A stretch of DNA of 64,000 bases from NCBI RefSeq assembly GCF_021390645.1, contig NZ_JAJEJT010000003.1:372001-436000 (forward strand), given 5' to 3'. This document shows positions 8,630 through 17,803 of the stretch, piece after piece. The notes beneath the pieces were generated by a model that had not been told where the DNA came from, did no database searches, and worked only from the letters and a program-made list of their open reading frames with translations. This stretch comes from Paraburkholderia flagellata (lineage in GTDB: Bacteria; Pseudomonadota; Gammaproteobacteria; Burkholderiales; Burkholderiaceae). Both the position numbers and the translations under genes were made by a program. The number at the start of each line of letters is the position of its first letter. Position 1 is the first letter of the stretch.

Positions 8630-10855
8630 TCAGTACCCGCCCTCGACCGGGCGCAGCGGGTTATCGCTCGGCATGGTGCCAGGCGGCATTTGGAGCATCG
8701 CGGGCGGTGCGGGCGGCGGTGCCGCGGCGGACTCCGCTTCGCCGCCCGTCTGATCCGCTGCCGGCGGCGCGGCCGGTGCCGGCGCTGCGCTCTGCCCGGA
8801 CTGCCCAGCGGGAGCCGCTTGCGGCACAGGCGCTCGCGAGAATCGTCCACCATACGGTTCAGGGGGCGGCGTCGTGCGCGGCGGCGGCGCCGTTTGTCCG
8901 AACGCGCCGTTCGAAGGCGACGGCAGTGCGGGATACGCCTCGGCGCCCCCTCGCGAAGACGTGCCGCCAACCGTGCCGCCGCCGACCATGCCAGGCATCG
9001 GCTTTGCCACCGGTTCCACGGACGTTGCCGCACTCGCCACGACGGGATCCAGCCGAAGCTGATCGGCGTGCACATTGACATCGGTGCCCGACCACAATTC
9101 CTGCGTGTCCGCATCGGGGGCAATCTGCGGTCGGACGATGTGCGGGGTGATCTGCAACACGATCTCGGTCTTGACGTGGTCGCCCTGGTGGTTGGAGAAC
9201 AGCCTCCCGAGTACCGGCAACTGGCCAAGACCGGGGACCTTGTTAGCATTCCTACGGTCTTCATCCGAGATGAGGCCGCCGAGAATCTGGGTTTCGCCAT
9301 CGCGCAGACGCAAACTCGTCGACGCGCTGCGTGTCCCGATCTGATAGGCGAGCGAATTCAGGCCATTTGAATTGCTGCTTGAGATCGTATTGGTGATGTT
9401 GCTGACTTCGAGATTCAGCTGGATGCCGACGTCGCCGTCGCGATAGACCCGTGGTTGCACTTCCAGCTTGATGCCGACATCGAGGTACTGAATCATCTGT
9501 GTATAAGACGGGCCGCTCGTGCTCGGCGTGCTGGAACTCGAGATCACCGGCACCTTGTCGCCAATCATGATGCGCGCCTTCTCGTTGTTGCGTGTCCTGA
9601 TGCGCGGGCTCGCAAGCAGATCCGCATCGGTGTCGGTCAGCTTGAAGTTCGCCGTGGCCGAAAGGCTGCTGACATTCAGTTCATTGATCGTCAGATGATG
9701 CAGAATGCCCCATGTCGTCGCGGTGCTCGGGGTCGACATCGTGAACGAGTTCGGCCAGTCGATGCCAAGATCGGTGAGGCGCTCGTGCGACACTTCCAGC
9801 ACCTCGACTTCCATCATCACCTCGGGATCCGGCAGATCCTGCGCGGCGATCATCTCTTCGGCAACCTTGATCGTGTCCGGCGTGCCGCGAACCGTCACCG
9901 TATTCGCCCGCTCGTCGATCACGACCTCCTTGATCTTGAGAATGCTCTTCAGCAACTGCTGGATCTGCTTGGCCTCGACGTTCGACAGCTGGAACGTGCG
10001 CACCTTGAGTTCCTGATATTCGAGCTGCTTGGCGGGAGTGGCGGGATAAATGAAAATCGTATTCGCGTTGAGTTGCTTCTTGTCGAGCTGATTCTGCATC
10101 AGGATCATGTCGACCGTGTCCTGCACCGAAGCGTTCGTCACGAAGATCGTCGTCTTCAGATCGGCGCGGACGTCGCGGTCGAAGATGACGTTCAGCCCGG
10201 TGGTGCGGGACAACGCTTCGAACACCATGCGCACGTTCGCTTCGCGAAACTGCAGCGTCACCGGTTTCTGCATGATCGATGAAGCAGCGAGCCTGTCGTC
10301 GCGATCCGCGCGTTGCTGACTGAGCTTTGCGTTGATTTCCGTCTGCATCTGCTGAGCGAGGGTATTGGTCGGGTTCTCCACCAGCACGCGGTGCACCCGT
10401 TCGGCCGCCTGCGTATAGGCGCCGCGCTTCATCATCCGTTCGGCCTCCTGAAGGATGGCCAGGTCCTTGCGATCCTGATCGATCTGCATGCCGATCTTGC
10501 GGATGCGCTCATTGGTCGGGTCGATGGCGTACGCCTGGAAGAGGTTCCGGATCGCGTCGTCGAACTGGTAGCTCTTGCGGTATTGATCAGCCTGGTCGAG
10601 CAGCGTGGTGACCTGAGCGTTGCGCTGGTTCAGATAGTCGACTTTCGCCTGCGCGTCGGTCGGATCGTCATGGATATTCGGTACGTGCATGCAGCCGCTA
10701 ATGGCGAGCACGGACACGGCAATCGCCAGCGCGCGCCTCCTCGCGACCTGCATCGCGCCCCGGCACGGAACAGGAAACCGGATGACTGGCGAGAGGCGTG
10801 TCGGCGGGCCGCTGTCCCCATCGCGGCTCGCACCCCGTGTGCGTGAGGTGTTCAT
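8630..10855 (-). CDS. Outer-membrane secretin lipoprotein (GspD/MshL-like) with N-terminal TPR region
   Basis: This 741-aa protein forms the outer-membrane channel of the secretion machine. It has a lipobox LAISGC (Cys55), a helical TPR-like region (about 72-185), an STN domain (about 198-275) beginning VTLQFREANVRMVFEAL, an N1-type domain (about 285-350), and a secretin core ending in VPGLGQLPVLGRLF and TEIVLQITPHIV. The tail after about residue 600 is Pro/Gly/Ala-rich. The lipobox suggests translation could start at the internal Met35 (10753), although the ATG at 10855 has a good ribosome-binding site overlapping the upstream stop. The TPR plus STN layout differs from classical GspD and looks more MshL-like. 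Confidence 0.9.
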   Translation of the reverse strand: MNTSRTRGASRDGDSGPPTRLSPVIRFPVPCRGAMQVARRRALAIAVSVLAISGCMHVPNIHDDPTDAQAKVDYLNQRNAQVTTLLDQADQYRKSYQFDDAIRNLFQAYAIDPTNERIRKIGMQIDQDRKDLAILQEAERMMKRGAYTQAAERVHRVLVENPTNTLAQQMQTEINAKLSQQRADRDDRLAASSIMQKPVTLQFREANVRMVFEALSRTTGLNVIFDRDVRADLKTTIFVTNASVQDTVDMILMQNQLDKKQLNANTIFIYPATPAKQLEYQELKVRTFQLSNVEAKQIQQLLKSILKIKEVVIDERANTVTVRGTPDTIKVAEEMIAAQDLPDPEVMMEVEVLEVSHERLTDLGIDWPNSFTMSTPSTATTWGILHHLTINELNVSSLSATANFKLTDTDADLLASPRIRTRNNEKARIMIGDKVPVISSSSTPSTSGPSYTQMIQYLDVGIKLEVQPRVYRDGDVGIQLNLEVSNITNTISSSNSNGLNSLAYQIGTRSASTSLRLRDGETQILGGLISDEDRRNANKVPGLGQLPVLGRLFSNHQGDHVKTEIVLQITPHIVRPQIAPDADTQELWSGTDVNVHADQLRLDPVVASAATSVEPVAKPMPGMVGGGTVGGTSSRGGAEAYPALPSPSNGAFGQTAPPPRTTPPPEPYGGRFSRAPVPQAAPAGQSGQSAAPAPAAPPAADQTGGEAESAAAPPPAPPAMLQMPPGTMPSDNPLRPVEGGY

Positions 10856-11464
10856 TTACTTGTCCTCTCGTGGAATGGTTACCACCTGCCTTTCGTGCAG
10901 CGGCAAATAGGTCAGCACTACGTCCGACTCCGACACCGACTCGATGCGGTACTGGTTGTCGATCACGTCGCCTGGCGACACGATCAGTAACTGATCCCCG
11001 TTGCTGAGAAAGACTTGTGGCTTGGCTGCCTTTGCATCGAGTTGCCCCACGTAGGTGAAAGGCACCGGAGGCGCGGTGGGCGGAGGGGGCCGCACCGGCG
11101 CGGCTGGCGCTTCGACGGGAGGCGGCGGCGGAAGCCACGAAGAGACCGTGAATGGATCGTGGGCCGATTCGAGGGACAGCGGCGCGCGCAACGAGAGGAG
11201 CTTCGCATGGGCCGTCGCCCCTGCCGTACCGGCGAGCGCGCCCTGCGCAGCGGATGATGACGCCGCAGTCTTTTCGGCTGCGTCGGACGGGTGCGTGCGA
11301 TGCCTGGCATCTCGCCGCGTGTGTGTGTCACTGCGATGCTGGCTGTCGGGCACGACGGCCTGCGGCGGCATCTGGCGTGCCGCGACCATGACGCGATACC
11401 CTGCCCCGGCGGCCGCGATCGCGCACACCACCAGCAGCACACGCATGGACAGAGCGGGTTTCAT
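10856..11464 (-). CDS. PilP/GspC-like inner-membrane linker protein
   Basis: This 202-aa protein has one N-terminal membrane segment (about 5-28), a disordered Pro-rich linker, and a C-terminal beta domain (PFTYVGQLDAKAA ... VSPGDVIDNQYRIESV) of the GspC-HR/PilP type that docks onto the secretin. It connects the inner-membrane platform to the secretin. Its stop touches the secretin start, so the genes are co-translated. Confidence 0.75.
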   Translation of the reverse strand: MKPALSMRVLLVVCAIAAAGAGYRVMVAARQMPPQAVVPDSQHRSDTHTRRDARHRTHPSDAAEKTAASSSAAQGALAGTAGATAHAKLLSLRAPLSLESAHDPFTVSSWLPPPPPVEAPAAPVRPPPPTAPPVPFTYVGQLDAKAAKPQVFLSNGDQLLIVSPGDVIDNQYRIESVSESDVVLTYLPLHERQVVTIPREDK

Positions 11465-12027
11465 GGCTGGGCGCTCCGGTAAATCAGTTCGAAGCGCACC
11501 CGCGCGTCGAGAATATTGCCGTCCACCGCGGGACGCTCGACATGGATTTCCCTTAGCGCTGCATTCGGTACGTTGTTGAGCACCAACGCAAGAAAATGCC
11601 GGATTGCACTGTATTGATCCTTGACCGGCAACATCACCTGATAGCGCGTGAAGCGCGCGCCCGAATCCGTGCTCACCTGGTACTCGGCGGACCCGAGTGT
11701 CAGATTGCTGCCACGCGCCTGCTCGAATATCGACGCAATATCGTCCGCGCTTTGCGAAAAGCGCGGGAACAGTTCCGGCAAGGCGTCGAGCGCGACCGCG
11801 TCCACCTCGGCGCTGCGCGTGCCGTCTGGGTGATGCACCTTAGCCGCCTTCGCGAGCCGGCCTGAATCCTGCATTTCCTTCGTGTCGGCATCCACGCTGG
11901 CGATTTCGGCGCACATGAGGGCGGCCGCGCCGATCATTAGCACGCCGATGAGTCCAGGCAGGCCGTACGAGCGCCGCAACTCGAAGCGCAGTGTCAGAAG
12001 CCTGTCGCGCAGTTGCTCCGCTTTCAT
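11461..12027 (-). CDS. PilO-like inner-membrane platform protein
   Basis: This 188-aa protein has an N-terminal membrane segment (about 22-42) and a ferredoxin-like periplasmic domain, as in PilO/GspM. Sequence similarity is weak; the call rests on size, topology, position between the PilN- and PilP-like genes, and four-base overlaps with both neighbours. Confidence 0.65.
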   Translation of the reverse strand: MKAEQLRDRLLTLRFELRRSYGLPGLIGVLMIGAAALMCAEIASVDADTKEMQDSGRLAKAAKVHHPDGTRSAEVDAVALDALPELFPRFSQSADDIASIFEQARGSNLTLGSAEYQVSTDSGARFTRYQVMLPVKDQYSAIRHFLALVLNNVPNAALREIHVERPAVDGNILDARVRFELIYRSAQP

Positions 12028-12554
12028 GACTTCCTCCAGACGGCGGTGATCTGGAAACGAACCGGTTTGCCCGGCACATTGGTCTCGACCAGATGATCGT
12101 TGAGCACGGCTTCGCGCAGCAACACGCTCGTCTGCAGATACTTCAGGTACGTGATCATCGCGTCGACGTTCTTCGCTTCGGCCGTGATGCGAATCTGGCT
12201 CTGTGCGGGGTTCTGGTCGATGCCGATCAGCGCGACATCATGGTCCGGATAATCCTCCACGATCGAAAAAAGGTCCTGCCACGGCACGGTCAGTTCGCGC
12301 AGTATCGACAGGCTCTGCTTTTCCGCCAGTTTTGCGGCCGGTGTCGGCGGCGGCTTCACCGCGTGCTGCTGCGCGAACGTCCGATGGCGGACGGCGTCGA
12401 GATCCGCCTGCACGCGATCGTTCTCGGCATAGGCATGCCAGAGACGCGCGCCGCAGGCGAACAGCAGCACAACGGCGACACACAGCAAGATCAGGCCGCT
12501 CGTCCCGATGCGCACGCGGCGCCTCGCGAAGTCGATATCGAGGATCTGGATCAT
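12024..12554 (-). CDS. PilN-like inner-membrane protein
   Basis: This 176-aa protein begins MIQILDIDFARRR, then a single membrane helix (about 18-40) and a periplasmic alpha/beta domain. The short cytoplasmic tail followed by one helix is typical of PilN, whose N-terminus binds PilM. It overlaps the PilM-like and PilO-like genes by four bases each. Confidence 0.65.
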   Translation of the reverse strand: MIQILDIDFARRRVRIGTSGLILLCVAVVLLFACGARLWHAYAENDRVQADLDAVRHRTFAQQHAVKPPPTPAAKLAEKQSLSILRELTVPWQDLFSIVEDYPDHDVALIGIDQNPAQSQIRITAEAKNVDAMITYLKYLQTSVLLREAVLNDHLVETNVPGKPVRFQITAVWRKS

Positions 12555-13441
12555 TGCGCGTGCTCCATCAGTCGGCGCGCGGGCGAACTGTCCGACGCCG
12601 GTTGCGCCGGCCGGATCGCAGCCGCAAAACGCGCTTCGAATGGCGCCGGGTCGGTGTCGTTCCCGAACAGATAGATCGTGCAGTCTTCACGCTTGAAGCC
12701 CGCTCGCGTCGCCGAACGTTCGAACAGTTGCTCGGCCAGTTCGGCGAGCCTTGACGCGTTGCCCGCGTCGCCGGGAAAGAGGCGCTGCGCGTCATAGGCG
12801 GCCCAGCCACGCCGCTCGATCATCACGGCCTGCATCAACTCCTCGGCAACGAATATCAGCAGCGCATCGCCGCCCGCCACGACATCGACGCAATTGAGCA
12901 TTTCCGGAAGACCCAGTTTCAGGCGGGAAATCCGGACATTCCCGGCAACACCCACTTCATGAATGCCGTCATGAAGCGCGCGTGACATCGCGCTCGCAAA
13001 CAGCGCACGGCCGCCCTGCTGCACGCAGAAGCGCACCAGCAGCGATTCGCCGTCAATGCCGTAGGTGTCGGTGAAATGGGCGAGCGCGATCTCTTCGACT
13101 TCGCGCGCTCGCAGGGTGCGAAAGTCGCCGCGCAATATCGCGTGGTTGCCCCAGAAGTCGTCGAGCACCACGTGTGCGTTGCGCGCCGGCGATTTCGCCT
13201 CGCGGGGCGCGCTCTCGACTGCATCGGCTGCCTCAACGCCGGGCGTGGCGATGAGAGACGCGCGTAGCGCATCGAGCAGACCCGACTCGGTGCCGTACTG
13301 GTCGTCGGGAATCGTGATGCTGGTCGGCTCCGCGGGCGGCAGGTGTTTGCGCGGGCGCCACAGTCCGGGCGCGCGGACCCCGACGACGATCTCGCGTGTG
13401 CCGATTCCGATCGCAACCGGACTATTCAACCATCGTGACAC
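12551..13441 (-). CDS. PilM/GspL-cytoplasmic-like actin-fold protein
   Basis: This 296-aa protein has no signal peptide or membrane segment and looks like the cytoplasmic actin-like PilM (or the soluble half of GspL): a VAIGIG start, and VVAGGDALLIFV in the region of the second nucleotide-binding strand. It would link the ATPase to PilN. The start is a GTG at 13441 with GAGGAG just upstream, inside the end of the GspE gene (20-base overlap). Confidence 0.6.
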   Translation of the reverse strand: MSRWLNSPVAIGIGTREIVVGVRAPGLWRPRKHLPPAEPTSITIPDDQYGTESGLLDALRASLIATPGVEAADAVESAPREAKSPARNAHVVLDDFWGNHAILRGDFRTLRAREVEEIALAHFTDTYGIDGESLLVRFCVQQGGRALFASAMSRALHDGIHEVGVAGNVRISRLKLGLPEMLNCVDVVAGGDALLIFVAEELMQAVMIERRGWAAYDAQRLFPGDAGNASRLAELAEQLFERSATRAGFKREDCTIYLFGNDTDPAPFEARFAAAIRPAQPASDSSPARRLMEHAQ

Positions 13442-15164
13442 GGTTGATCTCCTCGAGTGTCGTTTCGCCGCGCTTCACGAGCTCGATCGCGGCGACGCGC
13501 AGCGTCTGCATGCCATAGCGCATCGCCGCAGCCTTGATGTGCCCAAGTGGCGCGCGCTCCGACAGCAGTTGCCGAAGTTCGTCGTTCATGCGCAGCGCCT
13601 CGGCGATCGCACGACGTCCGCGATACCCGCTGCCGCGGCATGCGGCACAGCCGGCGCCCCGGCGAAAGAGGTAGCTGCCCGCGGCTTCCGGGTCGATTCC
13701 CGAGCGGATGAGCGTCTCCTTGTCAACCGTGTCTTCGGTCATGCAGTCTGGACAGCATTGCCGCAACAGTCTCTGCGCAATCACGCCATTGAGGGCGGAA
13801 ACGAAGGAGTACGGATCGACCTCCATGTTGGTGAAGCGGCCTATTACGTCGAACACGTTGTTCGCGTGGACGGTCGTGAACACCTGGTGCCCGGTCAGTG
13901 CGGCCTGCACGGCGATTTGCGCGGTTTCCGGATCGCGGATTTCTCCGACCATGATCTTGTCCGGGTCGTGCCGGAGAATCGAGCGCAGCCCGCGTGCGAA
14001 CGTGAGTCCCTTTGCTTCGTTGACCGGAATTTGCAGGATCTCGCCGAGCTGGTATTCGACCGGATCCTCGATCGTCACGATCTTTTCGAGGCCGTTGTTG
14101 ATTTCCGTGAGAATCGCGTAGAGCGTCGTGGTCTTGCCGCTGCCGGTCGGCCCCGTGACGAGCAACATCCCGTACGGCATCGACGCGATCGTACGCATGA
14201 AGCGCGTGTCGCCCTCCTGAAAACCGAGTGCCTCGAGCGTCAGACCGCCTGCGGATTGCGAAAGCTGATAGCGGTCCAGAATCCGCAACACAGCATCCTC
14301 GCCAAACTGGTTCGGCATGATCGACACGCGGAAGTCGATTTCACGCCCCGCGTACTGCGCCTTGAAGCGGCCGTCCTGGGGCACGCGTCGCTCCGCGATA
14401 TCGAGCTCGGAGATCACTTTCACGCGCGAGAGCACCTGGTCCGCGACGTCGCGGCCCTCGGCACGGCCGACCACGGTGAGCACACCGTCCACCCGGCACT
14501 TGATCATCAGCCCATTCGCGCGGCACTCGAGGTGAATGTCGCTCGCCATCATCTTGAGCGCGTCGTAGATCGTCGAATTGAGCAGTCTGACCACCGGACT
14601 GTCATCGTTGCTGATGCCCTGCAGCGTCAACGCCAGCGAGGCCGGATCGACCGTGTTCTGGATCGGATCATCGAACGCGAGGGAGTCCATCGCGCGAACG
14701 TCCTTTTCGCGCACGGTCAGATACGCATTGATGTCTCCTGCGCTTGCGAGTGCCCAGCTATACGGGACGCCCGGCTGCGAGCGCATCCGGTGCTCGACCC
14801 AGCCGCGCGTGCGAGCATCGAGCGGATCGACGATCACGAACAGCAGCCCATGACTATCGCTGTCGTTTGGATCGTGAAAGCACACACAGAGACGGGTCGT
14901 CGCGTCGACGAACGAAACGACTTCGAAATCCGGTTCGAGCCGATTCAGCTCGCGCATGCCAATCGACTTCATGCGGAATTGCGCTGCCAGTTGCTCGCGA
15001 AGCTCGTCCGCGCTGAGCGAGGTCTGCGCCATCAGCTCCTCGAGCGCGCGGATACCGGAACCATGCCGCTCGCTGAGCGCTCTCAGCGCGTCGCGCAGGT
15101 CGGCGCGCGCTTCGGCCTGAAGGCCCTCCTGCAAGGCGATGACGGTATCCACGCGCTTCCCCAA
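13422..15164 (-). CDS. gspE: GspE/PilB-family secretion ATPase
   Basis: This 580-aa protein is the hexameric ATPase powering the pseudopilus. It has an N-terminal GspE_N/MshEN domain (about 45-95), Walker A GPTGSGKTT at 338-346, Asp and His boxes (DIHLECRANG; TTVHANN), and a tetracysteine zinc finger (CCPDCM and CAACRGSGY) typical of GspE. The start is uncertain: the annotated start is a TTG at 15164, while a GTG at 15152 follows GGGGAAG. It lies between GspF and the PilM-like gene and overlaps the latter. Confidence 0.95.
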   Translation of the reverse strand: MGKRVDTVIALQEGLQAEARADLRDALRALSERHGSGIRALEELMAQTSLSADELREQLAAQFRMKSIGMRELNRLEPDFEVVSFVDATTRLCVCFHDPNDSDSHGLLFVIVDPLDARTRGWVEHRMRSQPGVPYSWALASAGDINAYLTVREKDVRAMDSLAFDDPIQNTVDPASLALTLQGISNDDSPVVRLLNSTIYDALKMMASDIHLECRANGLMIKCRVDGVLTVVGRAEGRDVADQVLSRVKVISELDIAERRVPQDGRFKAQYAGREIDFRVSIMPNQFGEDAVLRILDRYQLSQSAGGLTLEALGFQEGDTRFMRTIASMPYGMLLVTGPTGSGKTTTLYAILTEINNGLEKIVTIEDPVEYQLGEILQIPVNEAKGLTFARGLRSILRHDPDKIMVGEIRDPETAQIAVQAALTGHQVFTTVHANNVFDVIGRFTNMEVDPYSFVSALNGVIAQRLLRQCCPDCMTEDTVDKETLIRSGIDPEAAGSYLFRRGAGCAACRGSGYRGRRAIAEALRMNDELRQLLSERAPLGHIKAAAMRYGMQTLRVAAIELVKRGETTLEEINRVTMVE

Positions 15165-15181
15165 TCCATGCTACTGAATAT

Positions 15182-16384
15182 CTACTGAATACTCGACGCG
15201 ATCTCGAAGATCGGCATGTACATCAGCACGACGATGCCGCCGATCACCACACCAATGACGATCATCATCGCGGGCTCGATCAGTCGCGAAATCAGGTCGA
15301 TCGTGCGCGCCACCTGCGCTTCCTGGAACGCTGCGATGCGGTCGAGCACGGGGCCGAGACCGCCCGTCTTCTCCGCTACCGTCAGCAGGCGGTACGCGAT
15401 CGCGTTCGCGAGTCCGGCCTCCTGAAACGCATCCGAAACCTTCGCGCCGTTGCGCACCCGCTGCAGTGCGCTGGCGAGCGCGGCCTGGTCCGCGCGTCCG
15501 ACCAGACCTTGTGCAAGGTCGAACGCCTTCACTGCGGGAATGCCGCCGTCGACGAGCATGGCCGTCGTGCGATAGAACTGCGACTGGCGAAAGACGCGGA
15601 AGTGTTGCCCGATCCCCGGCAGCGCCAGCATGCGATCGGCGATCCAGTTCCGCACGAACGGGCGGCGCAATGCAAAGCCCGTCGCCACGACGAGCACAGC
15701 GAGACCGACGCTCAGTCCGGCCCCGTGCGCGTGCACCATGCCACCCCATGCCATCAGCAGGCGCGACAGCAGCGGCAGCTCGCGCCCGCTGTGTTCAAGA
15801 AGGCTCGCGAAGCGCGGCACCACGAAACCGAGCAGGAACAGGACGACAGCCGCGCCGACGAACAGCAGGACCGTCGGATAGATCGCCGCCGACACCACGC
15901 GTGCGCGCAGCTCATGAAGTGTCGCGCTATTGCGCGAGTAACGTGTGAGGCTATCGGCGAGACCGCCGGTCTGCTCGCTCGCCTTCACGCATGCGACCAG
16001 AACGAGCGGGAAGATATGGCTTGCGTGCTCAAGTGCGGCGGACAGCGATTGCCCCTCTTCGAGCTGGCGCAAGAGGTCGCGATACACTTGCGCCGACGCC
16101 TCCCGGCGTTCATTGCCGCCAAGCGTGCGCAATGCATCGACAACGCCCACGCCCGCGTCAAGCAGCGCGGCAAGCTCGCGGGCAAAGAGTTCGACGTTGA
16201 AGCGCGCGCCAGGTATCCCCAGCCGGTTCGCACGATGCCGCCGCCGCCCGCCGTCGGCGCGAACCGACACGACACGCATGCCGCGAGAACGCGCAACCGC
16301 GGTGGCTGCCGTCGACGAATCGCTGTCGATGCGAAGCGTCTGCACCGAGCCATTCGTATCGAAGACACGTAGCACGTACTTCAC
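15182..16384 (-). CDS. gspF: GspF/PilC-family inner-membrane platform protein
   Basis: This 400-aa polytopic protein has the two T2SSF repeats (LFARELAALLDAGVGVVDAL and FYRTTAMLVDGGIPAVKAF) and membrane helices, ending in the PAMMIVIGVVIGGIV segment. It anchors the ATPase and pseudopilin assembly. The best start is the GTG at 16384 (VKYVLRVFD) with AAGGAG seven bases upstream; the longer frame to 16480 lacks a signal of its own. Confidence 0.9.
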   Translation of the reverse strand: MKYVLRVFDTNGSVQTLRIDSDSSTAATAVARSRGMRVVSVRADGGRRRHRANRLGIPGARFNVELFARELAALLDAGVGVVDALRTLGGNERREASAQVYRDLLRQLEEGQSLSAALEHASHIFPLVLVACVKASEQTGGLADSLTRYSRNSATLHELRARVVSAAIYPTVLLFVGAAVVLFLLGFVVPRFASLLEHSGRELPLLSRLLMAWGGMVHAHGAGLSVGLAVLVVATGFALRRPFVRNWIADRMLALPGIGQHFRVFRQSQFYRTTAMLVDGGIPAVKAFDLAQGLVGRADQAALASALQRVRNGAKVSDAFQEAGLANAIAYRLLTVAEKTGGLGPVLDRIAAFQEAQVARTIDLISRLIEPAMMIVIGVVIGGIVVLMYMPIFEIASSIQ

Positions 16385-16439
16385 GACGACTCTCCTTGCA
16401 GACAATCCATCACCGGCGCGACAGAGCCGCCGTGCATCG

Positions 16440-16946
16440 CTACCATGACGAGACCGTGACGTTCTCGCCCGTGCCGTCACCGCGTCCGTTCTTGCCCAGC
16501 GAAAACAGGTCGTAGTCGCCGTGGTCGCCCGGCGAACGATATTGATACGGGCGATCCCACGGATCCACCGGCACCGCCTTCTGCAAATACGGACCGCTCC
16601 AGCGGGTCACATTCTGCGGCTTGACGACGAGCGCATCGAGGCCTTCTTCAGTCGTCGGATAGGCGCCGACGTCGAGCCGGTATTGATCGAGCGCCTGACC
16701 GAGCGACACGATCTGCGCACGCGCGATCTTGACGTTCGACTTGCCGACCTGTTCGAAATATCGGGGTGCAACGAGACCGGCCAGCAATCCGATGATGACC
16801 ATCACGACGAGCAGTTCTAGCAGCGTGAAGCCGCGGCACGCGCGCGCGCGTGCCTGCGCGTATGCCGCGAGACTCGTGCAATGCCGTGGCGCCTCTGGCG
16901 AGGGCTCCCGCATGCCGCATTGGATAGAGGTCGATTCGCTGTGCAC
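16440..16946 (-). CDS. gspG: Major pseudopilin GspG
   Basis: This 168-aa protein carries RGFTLLELLVVMVIIGLLAGL and the GspG calcium-site region (GAYPTTEEGLDALV, QNVTRWSGPYLQ, VPVDPWDRPYQYRSPG ... SLGKNG). It is the main pseudopilus subunit. The GTG at 16946 has a GGGGAGGGGAG ribosome-binding site, giving a rather long (about 38-aa) leader. First gene of the operon; its promoter region is 16947-17098. Confidence 0.95.
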   Translation of the reverse strand: MHSESTSIQCGMREPSPEAPRHCTSLAAYAQARARACRGFTLLELLVVMVIIGLLAGLVAPRYFEQVGKSNVKIARAQIVSLGQALDQYRLDVGAYPTTEEGLDALVVKPQNVTRWSGPYLQKAVPVDPWDRPYQYRSPGDHGDYDLFSLGKNGRGDGTGENVTVSSW

Positions 16947-17032
16947 GGCTCCCCTCCCCTGTATCGACTCACCGCTTCAGCCTCGCTGAAGCCGTTGAAA
17001 GCATTTTTGTTCAGGTCGATACGGGCAAGAAG

Positions 17033-17044
17033 TAGGGAGTGCCG
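17033..17044. promoter_or_regulatory. TAGGG-N4-CCG motif upstream of the secretion operon
   Basis: TAGGG (17033-17037), AGTG, CCG (17042-17044). This resembles a TAGGG-N4-CCCTA-type palindrome recalled for NreC-like NarL-family regulators, with a poor second half. Similar motifs occur at 18570 and 42419. Low certainty by itself. Confidence 0.25.
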
Positions 17045-17064
17045 TCCAAAGACATGGGTAAAGA

Positions 17065-17095
17065 CCCTCCAGTTGCACCGTTCCTGACTGGAGGG
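17065..17095 (-). terminator. Hairpin terminator after the response regulator
   Basis: CCCTCCAGT (17065-17073) pairs perfectly with ACTGGAGGG (17087-17095) around a 13-base loop, four bases past the response regulator's stop on the minus strand, followed by TCTTT. It separates that gene from the secretion operon downstream. Confidence 0.6.
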
Positions 17096-17098
17096 ATT

Positions 17099-17773
17099 TC
17101 ACACATGCTCGTCGTCGGGCAGCGTCAGCACGCCCATGTCGATCGCGAGGCGCACGAGGCCGTTCAGGTTCCTGATGCCGAGCTTGCGCATCAGGTTCGC
17201 GCGATGCTTTTCCACGGTCTTGGGACTGAGACTCAGGCATTCGCCAACCTGCCGGTTCGTGTGTCCTTCGACCACGAGCCGCAACACAGTGCGTTCGCGG
17301 CCAGTCAATGCGTTCCAGAGCTGCGCATGGTGGGCGATGTCCTCCTGCGATCCGTGCGCGCCGCCGCAGATCCGGTTGGCGCCGGCGCCTGCCGTGCGCT
17401 TGCCCTGCATCACGAAGCCCATCTCCCGGACCAACTGCTCGAACGATGCGTCCTTGACCACGTAGCCGTCGGCACCCGCGGCGAACGCCTCCCGCACATG
17501 GTCTTCACTCCAATGAACGGTCAGGACGATGATCCTGATGCACGGGGACTCGCGCTTGATGGCAGCGATCGCCTCGAAGCCGCTGCCGCCGGGCATCGTC
17601 AGATCCATCAGGATCAGATCGGGCAGCGTCTCCCTGGCGAGGCGGTGGGCTTCTATCCCGCCGCTCGCTTCGCCGACGATGCAGTAGTCGTCCAGTTCGG
17701 AAACCATGCGACAAAGGCCGCTGCGCAGTAAATGCTGGTCCTCGGCAATCAGCACACGATGTCTTTTTTCCAA
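17099..17773 (-). CDS. NarL/FixJ-type response regulator
   Basis: This 224-aa protein has a receiver domain (acidic pair ED at 11-12, phospho-acceptor Asp57 in LILMDLTM, Lys105 region YVVKDAS) and a C-terminal LuxR helix-turn-helix (LTGRERTVLRLVVEG, SLSPKTVEKHRANLMRKL). The start is a TTG at 17773 with AAGGAG eight bases upstream. It follows the SCO1 gene by 30 bases on the same strand, so the two are co-transcribed. Its partner may be the kinase at 18730. It sits directly upstream of the secretion operon and is a plausible regulator of it. Confidence 0.95.
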   Translation of the reverse strand: MEKRHRVLIAEDQHLLRSGLCRMVSELDDYCIVGEASGGIEAHRLARETLPDLILMDLTMPGGSGFEAIAAIKRESPCIRIIVLTVHWSEDHVREAFAAGADGYVVKDASFEQLVREMGFVMQGKRTAGAGANRICGGAHGSQEDIAHHAQLWNALTGRERTVLRLVVEGHTNRQVGECLSLSPKTVEKHRANLMRKLGIRNLNGLVRLAIDMGVLTLPDDEHV

Positions 17774-17803
17774 TTTCGTCGCTCCTTGCTGGACGCCGCG
17801 CGC

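Noticed and set aside
13065..15188. Plus-strand 707-aa frame opposite the GspE/PilM-like genes
   Set aside because: Shadow of two well-supported genes on the other strand.
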